A DNA stretch of 64,000 bases from Massilia putida (GTDB lineage Bacteria > Pseudomonadota > Gammaproteobacteria > Burkholderiales > Burkholderiaceae_D), in the NCBI RefSeq assembly GCF_001941825.1, contig NZ_CP019038.1, positions 248,001 through 312,000 on the forward strand, read 5' to 3'. Shown here in pieces: positions 44,851-56,363 of the stretch. The notes beneath the pieces were generated by a model. That model ran no database searches and was not told the origin of the DNA. It saw only the letters and a program-made list of their open reading frames with translations. A program made the translations under genes and the position numbers. Each line of letters opens with the position of its first letter. Within the stretch, counting starts at the first letter, position 1.

Positions 44851-47178
44851 TCAGTGCAGCGGCCGCTTCGGACCGCCCGTGCGTTCGATGCGGATGGCGA
44901 TCGATTTCGCGGCCGGCACCTTGCTTTCCTTCGCGTAGTGCCACAGCGGGATCAGCGGATTGCACTCCGGGTAATAGCCCGCAACGCAGCCTTGCGGCAC
45001 GCCGTATTCCATCACGGTCAAGCCCTCCACCTTGCGCTCGATGCCGTCGTCCACGGCCGTGCTGGCCGTCACGACGTCGCCGTCGGCGAGGCCCATGCGG
45101 GCCATGTCGGCGCCGGCCATCAGCAGGACCATGCGATCGCGCGTGCCGCGGAAGCGGTCTTCCAGACTGTAGATCGTCGTATTGAACTGGCCGTCGCTGC
45201 GTACCGTGAACAGGCGCAGGGCGTCGGCCGGGACGGGCATGTCCGGATCGGTCGACAAGGTGTCCGGCACCGTGAAATTGGCCTTGCCGGTCGGCGTCTT
45301 CCACTCGCGTTTCGATGCGGCCACGGGCTTGCGGAAGCCGCCCGGCGTCCACATGCGCGCATCGAAGTCGTGGAAGATCTCCGGGTACGTCGCGGCGATG
45401 GCCTCGCGCACCTTGGCGTAGTCGGCCACCCAGGCATCCCAGTCGACTTTCGGATTCGCATCCAGCGTCGCCTTGGCGATGCGGGCCACGATGGCCGGTT
45501 CCGACAGCAGCGTGTCCGCCGCCGGCTCCGCGCGCCCGCGCGAGCCGTGCATGCACCCGGTCGAATCCTCCATCGACACCGATTGCTCGCCGCTTGCCTG
45601 GCGGTCGATCTCGATGCGGCCCAGGCACGGCAGGATGTACGCCGTCCGGCCATGTACGAGATGGCTGCGGTTCAGCTTGGTCGAGATCTGGACGGTGAGA
45701 GGGATCTTGCGCCAAGCGGCGTCCATCAGGCCGTGTTCCGGCACGGCACGCACGAGATTGCCGCCAAGGCTGATCAGCGCCTGCACCTTGCCGTCGCGGA
45801 TCGCCTCGCAGGCCTCGACCGTGTTCATGCCCTTGTCGCGCGGCGGCTCGAACCCGTACAACGCCTTCAGTTTGTCCAGCGGCGCCAGTTCCGGCTTTTC
45901 CGTGATGCCGACCGTGCGCTGGCCCTGCACGTTCGAGTGGCCGCGCACGGGACAGATGCCCGCGCCCGGCTTGCCGATATTCCCGCGCAGCAGGAGCAGG
46001 TTCACGAGCATCTGCACGTTCTGCACGCCGTTGCGGTGCTGCGTGAGGCCCATGCCGTACACGCCGATGACGGTCTTCGCGTGGATGTACGTGCCGGCCG
46101 CCTGTTCGATCTGGCCGCGCGTCAGGCCCGCTTCGCGCTCGATCTCGTCCCAGCCGCACGCGCGCACGGCGGCCGCGAATTCGTCGAAGCCGTGGCAGTG
46201 CTCGGCGATGAACGCGGCGTCGATCGCGCGCGGACCGCCTTCCTTGACGGCGCGGTCGTCCGCTTCTAGCACGGCCTTGCACAGGCCCATCAGCGCGGCC
46301 GTGTCGCCGCCGGCTTTGACCTGGTGGTACTGGGTGCTGATCACCGTCTCGTGGCCGCTCAGCATTTCGGTGGGCGATTGCGGGTTGACGAAGCTGACGA
46401 GGCCCCGCTCGCGCAGCGGATTGAACGTGACGATGGGCACGCCGCGCTTGCGCGCCTCCTGCAACTGGTGCAGCATGCGCGGGCTGTTCACGCCCACGTT
46501 CTGGCCGAAGAAGAACAGGCAGTCGGTCTGGTCGAAGTCGTCCAGCACGACGGTCCCGATCGGCACGCCGATGGTCTTGGGCAGCGCCACCGACGTGCTT
46601 TCGTGGCACATGTTCGAGCTGTCCGGCAGATTGTTGTTGCCATACATGCGCGCCAGCAACTGGTACATGTACGACGTCTCCAGCGAGGCCCGGCCGGAGC
46701 TGTAGAACACGACGCTTTTCGGGTCCATCTTGCGCAGCTCGGCACCGATTTCGGCGAAGGCACGGTCCCAGGTGATTTCCACGTAGCGGTCGAGGGCGCC
46801 GTCGTAGCGCATGGGGACGGTCAGCCGGCCCGCTTGTTCCAGTTCGTGGTCGTGCCAGCCCTCCAGCTCGCGCAAGGTGTGGCGCTTGAAGAAGTCCGCG
46901 CCGATCTGCTTGCTCGTCACTTCCCACGCCGTCGCCTTGGCGCCGCTCTCGCAGAACTCGGCCGGGTGCGGATGCGCGGGCTTGGCCCAGGAGCAGCTGA
47001 CGCACATGAAACCGTCCGGCTTGTTCTGGTGCACCAGCAATTGCGCCCCCTCGAACGGGACACGTTCCTTGAGCAGGATCGTGCTGACCTCCTTCAGCGA
47101 GCCCCAGCCGCCGGCCGGGATCTGCGGTTCATTGGGTTCGCCGGTCTGGCCGGGGGCCTTGCCGCCTTGCTTGCTCAT
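44851..47178 (-). CDS. FdhF/YdeP family molybdopterin oxidoreductase
   Basis: A 775-residue molybdopterin-dependent oxidoreductase of the YdeP (formate dehydrogenase alpha-like) family. The N-terminal cysteines (FMCVSCSW and later EFCESG) fit a 4Fe-4S site. SSNMCHESTSVALPK and FFFGQNVGVNSPRM mark the cofactor-binding core, and the C-terminal molybdopterin-binding domain contains TVRSDGQFNTTIY. There is no twin-arginine signal, so it is cytoplasmic. The physiological substrate of YdeP proteins is not established; E. coli YdeP is linked to acid resistance. It is divergent from fdhD, whose product supplies sulfur to the molybdenum cofactor of such enzymes. Confidence 0.9.
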   Translation of the reverse strand: MSKQGGKAPGQTGEPNEPQIPAGGWGSLKEVSTILLKERVPFEGAQLLVHQNKPDGFMCVSCSWAKPAHPHPAEFCESGAKATAWEVTSKQIGADFFKRHTLRELEGWHDHELEQAGRLTVPMRYDGALDRYVEITWDRAFAEIGAELRKMDPKSVVFYSSGRASLETSYMYQLLARMYGNNNLPDSSNMCHESTSVALPKTIGVPIGTVVLDDFDQTDCLFFFGQNVGVNSPRMLHQLQEARKRGVPIVTFNPLRERGLVSFVNPQSPTEMLSGHETVISTQYHQVKAGGDTAALMGLCKAVLEADDRAVKEGGPRAIDAAFIAEHCHGFDEFAAAVRACGWDEIEREAGLTRGQIEQAAGTYIHAKTVIGVYGMGLTQHRNGVQNVQMLVNLLLLRGNIGKPGAGICPVRGHSNVQGQRTVGITEKPELAPLDKLKALYGFEPPRDKGMNTVEACEAIRDGKVQALISLGGNLVRAVPEHGLMDAAWRKIPLTVQISTKLNRSHLVHGRTAYILPCLGRIEIDRQASGEQSVSMEDSTGCMHGSRGRAEPAADTLLSEPAIVARIAKATLDANPKVDWDAWVADYAKVREAIAATYPEIFHDFDARMWTPGGFRKPVAASKREWKTPTGKANFTVPDTLSTDPDMPVPADALRLFTVRSDGQFNTTIYSLEDRFRGTRDRMVLLMAGADMARMGLADGDVVTASTAVDDGIERKVEGLTVMEYGVPQGCVAGYYPECNPLIPLWHYAKESKVPAAKSIAIRIERTGGPKRPLH

Positions 47179-47344
47179 ATCATGACTCCGTGTCGTTCAA
47201 GAGACGTATTGGCTCAATAGTTTTTAGCTTGATCCCGGCATGCGGCCGTGTCTGTTCGACAGCGCACACGCGGTTCCGGCAAATCCCGGCGGCTTGCAGG
47301 GTCTGATATGATCGGCCATCGCTTTTTCCGCATGGCTAGAATCG

Positions 47345-48178
47345 ATGACCGCCCCAGATAGTCCGGACGACACCGTCTTACCCCCGCCGGCGCAAAGCCG
47401 CCACGTGCTGCGCATGCGCGCGGGCGCGCTCGCGCGGGTGGACGACATGCTCGTCGACGAGGTGCCGATCGCGCTCGTCTACAACGGCATCTCGCACGCC
47501 GTCATGATGGCCACGCCCACCCACCTGGAAGAATTCGCCCTCGGCTTTTCGCTGTCCGAAGGGATCATTACGGGACCGGCCCAATGCTACGGGATCGAAG
47601 CCGGGCGGGACGCCGGCGGCATCGCCGTCCAGATCGACATCGCGAGCGGCGCCTTCATGGCGCTCAAGGAGCGGCGCCGCAGCCTGGCCGGGCGCACGGG
47701 GTGCGGGCTGTGCGGCGTCGACAGCCTCGACCAGGTTTGCCGTCCCTTGCCGACGCTCGCGCCGGCGCAAGGTTTTCACGCGGCCGGCGTGCGCCGCGCG
47801 CTGGGTGCGATCGGCGCCGAACAGGCACTCACCCGCATGACGGGCGCCGCCCACGCGGCCGCCTGGTGCGGCATGGACGGGACCATCGCCATCGTGCGCG
47901 AGGACGTCGGCCGCCACAATGCGCTCGACAAGGTGGTCGGCGCGATGGCGCGCGGCGGGATCGACCCCGCCGCCGGCTTCCTCTTGATTACCAGCCGGGT
48001 CAGTTTCGAGATGGCGCAGAAGGCGGCAGTCGCCGGCGTGCCGGCGCTGGTCGGCATGTCGGCGCCGACCCTGGCGGCGGTCGACCTGGCCGAGCAGGCC
48101 GGCATGACCCTGCTCGCCTTCGCGCGCGGGCAGGACTTCGTCTGCTACACCCACGCCGACCGGCTGGAACTCGATTAG
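47345..48178 (+). CDS. fdhD: Formate dehydrogenase accessory sulfurtransferase FdhD
   Basis: A 277-residue FdhD, which passes sulfur from IscS to the molybdopterin cofactor of formate dehydrogenase-type enzymes. The essential CxxC is in TGCGLCGVDSL. Other conserved segments are EEFALGFSLSEGII, VREDVGRHNALDK and LLITSRVSFEMAQKA. It is divergent from the YdeP-type oxidoreductase gene with a 166-bp shared intergenic region, suggesting they are partners. Confidence 0.95.
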   Translation: MTAPDSPDDTVLPPPAQSRHVLRMRAGALARVDDMLVDEVPIALVYNGISHAVMMATPTHLEEFALGFSLSEGIITGPAQCYGIEAGRDAGGIAVQIDIASGAFMALKERRRSLAGRTGCGLCGVDSLDQVCRPLPTLAPAQGFHAAGVRRALGAIGAEQALTRMTGAAHAAAWCGMDGTIAIVREDVGRHNALDKVVGAMARGGIDPAAGFLLITSRVSFEMAQKAAVAGVPALVGMSAPTLAAVDLAEQAGMTLLAFARGQDFVCYTHADRLELD

Positions 48179-48186
48179 CCGGTGGA

Positions 48187-48537
48187 TCAGCCGGAGACGA
48201 GCGCGAGCAGCGCCGCGCGGTCCGCCGCCTGCTGGCGCTGGGCCGTGACGCGGTCCCACAGCAGGAACATGCCGTACGCCCACTGCGTCACCAATTCCGC
48301 CTCCCCGGCCGGCCGCGCCGCGGCGCCGCCCAGCAGGCGTTCGATTTCCGCGCGGGCGAGCGCCGTCACCTGGTCATAGTTCCAGGCGCCTTTCGGCAAC
48401 ATCTTCTGGCGCGCACGGTAGCGGCGGGCCCGCTCCGCGTCGCTCATCTTGTCGTCCTTGGGCGGACGGCCGCGTTTTTTCGCCAGCGCCGCATCCAGCG
48501 GCAATTCGATCGTGCTGAGGTCTTCCGGTTGCTTCAT
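48187..48537 (-). CDS. Small conserved protein with an AT-hook-like basic motif
   Basis: A 116-residue protein with AKKRGRPPKDDK (residues about 18-30), an AT-hook-like DNA minor-groove motif, followed by MSDAERARRYRARQK and a helical C-terminal half. Similar small proteins of unknown role are common in Burkholderiales. Its 3' end is 8 bp from the end of fdhD on the other strand. The start ATG 48537 is chosen by the motif position; no good ribosome site is seen. Confidence 0.7.
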   Translation of the reverse strand: MKQPEDLSTIELPLDAALAKKRGRPPKDDKMSDAERARRYRARQKMLPKGAWNYDQVTALARAEIERLLGGAAARPAGEAELVTQWAYGMFLLWDRVTAQRQQAADRAALLALVSG

Positions 48538-48695
48538 GGTGCGGTCGAGAGTGGGCCTGCCGCCATTATTCGTGACGCATTTCAATAAAGCAATAGAAAG
48601 CAAATGCGATCCGATGCCGGCCCAGCCGGGAACCTGCCGGGCCGCCTCCTGCCTAAGGGTGCGGGAGGCATCAACGCGGCCGTCAAGGAGGTCAT

Positions 48696-50621
48696 ATGGC
48701 AACGAACCACATCGCAATCGCCTGCCAGGGCGGCGGCAGCCACGCCGCCTACACGGGCGGCGTCCTTCCCGTCCTGCTGGAAGAATTCGACAACCTGCCG
48801 CCGGCCCGTGCCGACGACGAGCTCGGCACCGACCGCAAGGCGCTGGTCGCCATCAGCGGGACGTCGGGCGGGGCCATCAGCGCGCTGCTCGGCTGGTATG
48901 GCTTCATCACGGGCGGCGCGCCCGAGGCCGGACGCCGGCTGGACGCCTTTTGGAAGGGCAATTCCGCGCTCGGCGTCGTCGAGGCGTCCGTCAACCAATT
49001 CTGCCGCGGCCTGGCCGACCTGGCATCGATGGGCGGCTGGGACATCAAGTCGAGCCCGTACGTGCTGCCGCTGGCCGGCATCGAATGGTGGAACGCGACC
49101 GTCTGGCCTGCCGTCGCCCGCCTGTTCGGGCCGGACAACGCATGGATGCGTCCCGATTTCTTTTCCCTGCCGGCGCAGCTCGCGCCCGGCGTGGACTGGC
49201 CGCTCGTCGCCTTGCTGGGCGAGTTCGCCAGCATCCCGCTCGAGGTCGAACGGTGGCTGCGCAGCGATCTGGAAGCGGCCATGTTCCCGCCCGGCGCGCC
49301 GTGCCAGGGGCGTTACCGCGCCGAGCGCGAGACCGTCGAAAGCCGGATCATGGACAAGCTCGGCGCCGCGGACCGCCTGCGCGCGCGCATGGCCAATCTG
49401 GGCATCGCCGAGGGCACGCTGCTGCACGCGGCGGTGGACGGCTGGCATCCGCCCGCCCTGCGCTTCGACGCGGACGCGCTGGGCCAGCTGGCCGACAGCG
49501 TGCGCCAGGCCTTGCGGCCGATTCCGCGCCTGTTGCTGGGTGCCGTGGAATTGCACGAGGGCGAATTCGTCGCGTTCAGCTCCGAGCGGGCGCCGGGCGA
49601 CGGCGGCATTTCGATGGATGCCGTGCTGGCCTCGGCCGCCGTGCCCTGGCTGTTTCGCGCGCACGAGATGCGCGGCACCGACGAATCGACCTTGGCGCCG
49701 CGCCAACTGACCTTGTGGGACGGCCTGTTCTCGCAGAATCCGCCGATCCGTAACTTTCTGTCGGGCGTGACGGACGACGAGCGCAAGCCGGACGAGATCT
49801 GGGTCGTGCAGATCAATCCGACCCAGGCCAAGTCAGAGGCGGGCGGGCCGAACGCGCTGTCCCGCATCGCATTCTCGGGCAGCGACATCTGGGATTTGCG
49901 CAATGCGCTGGCGGGCAATCTCGCGCTGAACCAGGAACTGGGCTTCGTCGATGCGATCAACCGCCGCATGGAGACGGCGCGCGGCGGCGACGACGCGCCG
50001 GCCAGCGCGGCCGCCCAGCGGCGCGACAAGCTCGTCCAGGTCGACCGCATCGTCATGGACGGCAATGCCGTCGAGGCCGCGGCTCGCATGCCGCTGGGGG
50101 CGAATTCCAAGCTGGACCGCGACCCCGGCCTGCGCATCGCCCTGTGGGAGCACGGCGTCGTGCAGGCGCGCCGCTACCTGGCGCTGCGCCGCGACGTCGA
50201 CAAGCTGTTCGCCGGCCTGGACGGTGCCTTGGCGGGCGCCTGCGCCTGTACCGGCGGACTGCCGCCGGACGACGCGGGTGGCGGTTTCCGGCCGGACGGC
50301 GCGGCCCGGCTCGGCGAACTCGTCGTCGATGGGGCCACCCTGCACGGCGTCTCGCCGTACGACCCGGGCGTGCCGCAGGCGCTCGTGCAATGGCGCTCGG
50401 CGCATACCCGCATCAACGGCCGGCCCGTGCGCATCGAAGGCCGGACGGAGCTCGCCATGGGCGACGGCGTTGATGCCGGCTGGCACTTGAAGGACGTGCA
50501 AATCACCGCTGTCGTGCCGACCGTGCCCGCGCAACCGGCGCCGACGCCGGCTCGCGTGCGGGCACGCCGCCAGGCCGGGCAGCCCGTGCCGGTGCGGCCG
50601 CCGTCGGAGGTGCGGCATTGA
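48696..50621 (+). CDS. Patatin-like phospholipase family protein
   Basis: A 641-residue patatin-family serine lipase. The oxyanion motif ACQGGGSHAAYTGG is near residues 9-22, the nucleophile serine in GTSGGAISALLG near residue 53, and the catalytic aspartate probably in LWDGLFSQNP near residue 347. Here the usual DGG/DGA reads DGL. There is no signal peptide. The C-terminal about 200 residues have no family I recognise. AAGGAGG before the ATG is strong. Confidence 0.87.
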   Translation: MATNHIAIACQGGGSHAAYTGGVLPVLLEEFDNLPPARADDELGTDRKALVAISGTSGGAISALLGWYGFITGGAPEAGRRLDAFWKGNSALGVVEASVNQFCRGLADLASMGGWDIKSSPYVLPLAGIEWWNATVWPAVARLFGPDNAWMRPDFFSLPAQLAPGVDWPLVALLGEFASIPLEVERWLRSDLEAAMFPPGAPCQGRYRAERETVESRIMDKLGAADRLRARMANLGIAEGTLLHAAVDGWHPPALRFDADALGQLADSVRQALRPIPRLLLGAVELHEGEFVAFSSERAPGDGGISMDAVLASAAVPWLFRAHEMRGTDESTLAPRQLTLWDGLFSQNPPIRNFLSGVTDDERKPDEIWVVQINPTQAKSEAGGPNALSRIAFSGSDIWDLRNALAGNLALNQELGFVDAINRRMETARGGDDAPASAAAQRRDKLVQVDRIVMDGNAVEAAARMPLGANSKLDRDPGLRIALWEHGVVQARRYLALRRDVDKLFAGLDGALAGACACTGGLPPDDAGGGFRPDGAARLGELVVDGATLHGVSPYDPGVPQALVQWRSAHTRINGRPVRIEGRTELAMGDGVDAGWHLKDVQITAVVPTVPAQPAPTPARVRARRQAGQPVPVRPPSEVRH

Positions 50622-50705
50622 GCATGCATCGGTAGGCATGTCGCGACGATAGGGCTAGAATGACAAGATTGCGTCTTCGTTAATTCTTGCCGCGAGTCCG
50701 GAATC

Positions 50706-52495
50706 GTGGCGTTACCATTCAACAGGACGGCGGCGGCCATCGCCGCCGTCTGCTTGCTGGCGGGCGCCGCCTGCGTGGCGCAGGAGGCGGGTCCGCAGAG
50801 TATCGTCGTTACGGGCCAGCGCGGCACATCGTCGTGGATACGGGCCGAGAGCGCCCACGTGATCGTCCTGTCCGACGCGCCGCGCCAGGACGTCGGCCGG
50901 CTCGTCGAGCACCTCGAACGCCTCGACAACCTGCTGCGCGTCTACACCGACGATTATCGGGCGGCGGGCGCGGAATCGAAACTGCACCTGGTCTATCTGA
51001 ACGATGTGCGCGACCTGGACCGCGTCGGCGCGGACCGGCCGGCGGACGGCATCGCGCTGTTCCGCGACTGCGCGGACGGCGGCCAGGGTTTCCTGGTGCG
51101 CACGGCGCCGCTGGCAGCCATCGAGGACGACACACTGGCCAAGGCGCCGTTGGACGAGGGCCTGTCGTACGTGTCCGAAGCCTACGCGCGCCACTTCCTG
51201 TACCGGCACACGGACGTCCGCGGTCCGTCGGCCTGGATCGAAGGCTTCGCGAATTATTTCGCGGGCGTGCGGTTCGGCGCCACGCAGATGGCAATCGGCC
51301 GTACGCCGCCCGGCGTCGGCCGTTACTTCGCCTACCTCGACCAGGGCCATCGCCACCACCTCGACTACAACGACGTCCTGGGACCGCGCCCGCTGGGGAA
51401 TTTCTCCGGGTCGCGCGCCGTGGCGGCGGGCATGGAATTCCAGGCGCGCTCGTGGATCCTCGCGCACTACATTCTCGGTGCCGGTGAACGGCGCCAGCGG
51501 CTCGGGACGTTCCTGAACGCCGTGCACAAGGGGGGCGACCCCGCCGCCGCGCTGCACGACGTCTTCGGCCTGGACGCGGGCGAGGCGTCGATGGCGCTGT
51601 GGCGCTACCGGTTGCGCGCGGCCGAGGTCATGCGCGTGGAGCAGCCGCCGGGCCCGCGGCCGGAGATCGCCTTCACGACCATGTCCGCGACGTCCGGCGG
51701 CTTCCTGCTGGCCGACGCCACGCTCAAGGCCTGTCCCACGCGGGCCCAGGGGGAAGGGCTGCTGCGCACGTTGACCACGGAGGCCGGCGCGTTGCCGAAC
51801 GTCGACGCCGCCCAACTGGCGCTGAGCCGCGCCCGCGTCGACTGGGGCGATCCGGCCGCCGCGCTGCCCTGGCTCGGGCGCGTGGCGCGCGGCGCGGACG
51901 CCGGCGCCGACGTGCTCCTGCTGCTGGCGCGGGCCAACCTGAAACTGGCCGCCCGGATGGATGCCGGCGCGCGCGGGCCTTACCTCGACGCCGCGCGCGC
52001 CAGCCTCGCGCGGGCGCGCGGGCGCGACCCCGGCTCGGGCGCCGTCGCGCTGGCGCAGCTCGACTTGTCCCTGCTGGCGGACGGCGCACCCAGCCGCGCC
52101 GCCCTGGACGACGTGCTGGCCGCCTGGCGCACGGCGCGCGATTCGGCGGCGCTGGCGCGGGCCGCGGTCCTGGCGTACTGCTACCTCGTCGATGCGCCTC
52201 ACGCCGAACACATCCGCGCACGCTGGCGAACGATACCCGCGATCCGGCCACGGCCGCGTGGGCCGCGCAATTCCAGCGGCGCCTGGACCGCGGCCTCACG
52301 CTCGCCGACATCCAGGCGGAGATGCGCGTCGTCTCGTCCGGCGCCGGCGTCAGCGAATGGACGATGGACCAGCTGAGCGTGATGCGCGACGTCGAATACA
52401 ATGCCGGGCTGGAGGACGCCCAGGGCATCATCAACGGGCTGATGCAGAATCCCGACGCGGCGAAGGCGCTGACGAATGCGCCTGTGCGCAGGTGA
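50706..52495 (+). pseudogene. Exported TPR-like protein interrupted by a frameshift
   Basis: From GTG 50706 the frame encodes a signal peptide (LLAGAACVAQE), a peptidase-MA-like region (EGLSYVSEAYARHFLYRH, WIEGFANYFAG), and an alanine-rich helical, TPR-like part. At about 52220-52224 the frame shifts by one base. The sensible C-terminus (LANDTRDPATAAWAAQFQ ... WTMDQLSVMRDVEYNAGLE) continues in the other frame to a stop at 52495, while the original frame turns into Arg/Ser-rich nonsense ending at 52376. One missing base would restore about 595 residues. This is either a real mutation or a sequencing error. Function unknown. Confidence 0.7.
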
Positions 52496-52577
52496 CGGTG
52501 AAGAAGCTGGAACTTTAACGGGGTGTCGCGGGAATACCGGTGAAGCACCCGGCATTCACGACAACCCGATTCCACCG

Positions 52578-54896
52578 ATGATTCTTACTACGTACGCCGC
52601 CCGCGATGCGCTGGCGCTGAAAGTCCTGCCCGCATTACTCCTGAGTTGTTTCGCCGCGCAGCCGCTGTTCGCGCAGACGGCCGCGCCTGCTCCCACGGAC
52701 CGCCCGGCGGCGACAGGCGCCGGGGCCGGCGACGGCGTCGCGACCGTGGAAGTGGTCGCGTCTCGTCCGACCAACAAGGTCGACCGCGACGTGTACGATC
52801 TCAAGAACGACATCAGCGTCAGCAATGCGTCCGCCGCCGATATCTTGAACAACGTCCCGTCCGTCACCGTCGACCAGGACGGCAACGTGGCGCTGCGCGG
52901 CAACCAGAACGTGCAGATCATGGTCAACGGCAAGCGCGACGCGCAATTCCAGGGTCAGAACCGCGGCGACGCGTTGAACGCGTTCCCGGCGGAGGCCATC
53001 GAATCCGTCGAAGTGATCAACGTGCCGGGCGCCGAATTCGGCAACGAGGGCGGCAACGGCCCGATCATCAACCTGGTCCTCAAGCGCAACCGCAAGGCCG
53101 GTTCGCGCGCCAATCTCAGCGCCAACAAGGGAACGGAAGGGCGCGGCAACGCCTTCCTCAACGGCGAGCATGCGGAGGGCCCGTATTCAATCAGCGGCAA
53201 CGTCGGCGTGGCCGAGCGGGTGCGCAACAGCGACAGCGAGTCGCGGCGCCAGGACCTCGACCCCGCGACGGGCGCCGTCAGGGACGCGCAGAACACGGTG
53301 GGCAACCGGCAGATCCGCTCGAAGTCGCTGAACATGTCGTCGACGTTCACGTACAACGTCGGCGAACGGGACCAGGCTGGCGCGACGGCCAGCTATTCGC
53401 GGATCAGGAACGAGACGGACGGTACCGCCTCGACGCAGCGCTACGCCGCGGACATGGCGCCGCTGGCCGATTACACGAGCCGCTCGCGCAGCCGGTCGCC
53501 GGCCGAGAACTTCGGCATCGGCGCGTCGTACGACCACAAGAGCGGCGCACCGGGCGAAGACCTCAAGTTCGACCTGCGCTACACGGGCCAGAACAGCAGT
53601 CCCGATTCCGACGTCGTCTACGATTACCGGCTGCGCCCGACGTCGTTCATCGCGAACAGCCGGCGCTCGTCCGACCCGCGCAACCGCATCCTCGACATCT
53701 CCGTCGACTATGAGCGCAATCTGTGGGACACCTGGCACCTGAAGGCCGGGGCCAAGGTCGCGGACAGCAAGAACAGCAACCCCACCGATTACCTCGCCCA
53801 GGACCCCGTGACCGGCGACTACGTGCCGGTGGCGAGCCGCATCAGCGATTTCGAGTCGAACGACCGCAACGCGGCCCTCTACGGCATCCTGAGCACCAAG
53901 CTGTTCACGAACCTCAGCCTGCAGGGCGGCCTGCGCGGCGAGTACACGGCGCTCGACGTGCGCCAGCCGCTGCTGAACGAGGACGACAAGTATCACTACA
54001 TGAACTGGCTGCCGAGCTTTTACGCGACCCGCGACATCGGCAAGGACGGCATGCTGCAGCTGCGCGCGGCGCGGCGCATCGCGCGGCCGAACGAGCGCGA
54101 CCTGAACCCGAACCTCGTCTACCTGAACGACGTCAGCGCGCGCCAGGGCAATCCGCATCTGCAGCCCGTGAACAACGACCTCGTCGAGCTGGCGTAACGC
54201 GACCGCCTCTTCGGCGTCGACAGCAGCTTCGTGCTGTTCAAGCGGCGCGAGTCGCCCGTGATCGGCAACCGCAGTTATGCGCTGGCTTCCGATCCGAACG
54301 TGATCGTCACGTCGCCCATCAACTTCGGCGCCAACGACTCGGTGGGCGTCGACCTGAATTTCAACGTGCGGCAGCTGTTCCTGCCCGGCCTGTCCGCGAA
54401 TCTGGGCGCGACGCTCGCGAACGAACAACGCCAGCGCATCTCCAATTTCACGTCCGGCGCGACGGGCGTGCAATCGAACCACCGGGAAAACGTCAAATTG
54501 CGGCTCGCCTACCAGGTGGGCATGGAAGCGCTGCAGCTGAGCGTGAACCGCAACGGCGCGTCGTTGAACGGGCAGGGCATCAACAGCGCTGTCACGATGA
54601 CGAATTTCACGTGGCGCCACAACATCAGCCAGCGCCTGTCGCTGAACCTGAACGTGAACAACGTGTTCCACACCGGGAATATGGAAAGCGACGTCGAGAA
54701 CGAGGTGCTGCGCCTGCACACGCTGAACGCCGGCCAGCCGCGCGTCGTGCAGATCGGCCTGCGCTATCAATGGGGCGGCGTGACGGGCGACGACCGCATC
54801 CGCAACGGCGGGCGCGGCATGTTCCGCGGCGGCCAGGGCGAGCGGGGCGAAGGTGGCGGCGGCTTCGGCAATCGCGGAGGCGCGGGCGGCTTCTGA
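52578..54896 (+). pseudogene. TonB-dependent outer-membrane receptor with an in-frame stop
   Basis: The intact reading would be 772 residues: signal peptide (LLLSCFAAQPLFAQ), plug domain (SNASAADILNNVPSVTVDQD, VNVPGAEFGNEGG-like ring segment) and a long beta-barrel ending ...RNGGRGMFRGG and a Gly-rich tail. The frame is broken only by TAA at 54195-54197 (GCG TAA CGC), inside a barrel strand. The same frame resumes immediately as RDRLFGVDSSFVLFKR and runs to 54896. A TAC or TAT tyrosine codon is the likely original. It belongs to the outer-membrane beta-barrel/TonB receptor class lacking an obvious substrate. It is unclear whether a shortened protein is made. Confidence 0.75.
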
Positions 54897-54898
54897 TG

Positions 54899-56118
54899 TC
54901 ATGCGCCGGCGCCATGCGGGGCGGCCGCCGCCGGGCGCGCCGCGAGCAGCATGTACGCGCCGGCGATGATGACGGCGCCCGCGACGTAGGGCGCGGCCGG
55001 ATGGCGCTCGTACAGGTACGCGGCACACAGGGGCGCGAGCACGCGTCCGACGGCTTGCCGGCCCTGGTTCGCCCCTTGCACCTGTCCACGCTCCCGTTCG
55101 GGGGCAGCGTTTGCGATCATGCCGCTCATGGCGGGCTGGAACAGTCCATCGCCAAGCGTGAAGACCGCGATCGCGGCGAACAGGAAAGCGATGGACGGCA
55201 CGAACGGAATGGCCGCGATCATCAGGAAGCCGCATGCGTTGAGCGCCAGGCCTGCGCGCGCGAGCCCGTGTTCGCCCATCCTTGGGAGCAGCAGGCGGGT
55301 GGCGATCCCCTGGCTCAGGACATCCATGACGCCGACCGCGAACAGCACCATGCCGATATGCGCCGGGTCGAATTGTTTGACGTCCTTGAGAAACACGGAC
55401 ACGTTCGCCTGCAGCATGGTGCCCGCAAGGTAGAACAGCAGCGTCGTGGCCAGCGCCCGGCGTAGCGCCGGGGCGCCGCGTGCACGCGGGGCGGATGCGG
55501 CGTGGCCGATGCCGCCGGCCTGGGGATCACGCGGTCTGCCTGCACCGCGACGACCACCCACGCCGCGTTCGTCAACGCCAGTGCGGCCGCGAGAAACAAT
55601 GGCGCGCGCGGCGACCACGACGTGGCCGTGCCGCCGATGACGGGACCGAGCATGAAGCCCAGGCCGCCCGCCGCGCCGAGCAAGCCGTACACCCGGCTGC
55701 GCTCGCCCGGTGGCGTGACGTCGGCCGCATACGCGCACATCGTTCCGACGCCGCCCGCCGTCAGTCCGCCGAGGATTCGCCCGAGCCACAGTGTCGGCAA
55801 CGAGTCGCCGAGCCCGACGACGAGATACCCGAGCGCGGCGCCCACCAGGGACGCCAGCAGGACGGGCCGCCGCCCGTAGCGGTCGCTCCACGCGCCGAGT
55901 ACGGGAGCCGCCACGCATTCGCACAGCGAGTAGGCCGACATGATGAGACCAACGGCGAGGGCGACCCCGGCATCGCCCGTGTAGCGGCTGACGAGAAACG
56001 GCATGACCGGATCGATCAGGGTGAAGCCTGCGGCATTCAGGAAGACGGAAACGAACAGCCCGCCGATGCGGACATGCGATGACGTGAGAGGTGAGACGCG
56101 ACGGCCCGTGGTATCCAT
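54899..56118 (-). pseudogene. MFS transporter interrupted by a frameshift
   Basis: The N-terminal half (ATG 56118, SD GGAG; VFLNAAGFTLIDPVMPFLV, GAWSDRYGRRPVLL) and the C-terminal half (ALATTLLFYLAGTMLQANVS ... down to 54899) of a TetA-like 12-helix transporter are in different frames. The switch lies between about 55450 and 55520, in the Pro/Ala-rich central loop. A one-base change would restore a protein of about 405 residues. It is the third disrupted gene in a row. It is convergent with the TonB receptor gene. Confidence 0.72.
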
Positions 56119-56363
56119 GCGGTGGCTCCGATCCTTCAATGAGGATTCATCCGGAGCGGCGTTTTCACGAGCACCACGGACGAATCCAGACGCGATTGCG
56201 ACGGAATCGTCGGGGGATCTCATGCATGGCACGGAACAGAACTTCCTGAGCGGAAGGGCTTGGGCCTACCCAGACCAAGCCTGCCTTTTTCGACCTGCGG
56301 AGTATGGAAGGGCGTCCTCGGGTTTGTCAAGGATGCTATGGCGACGGCCGCAGCGCGATGCCG

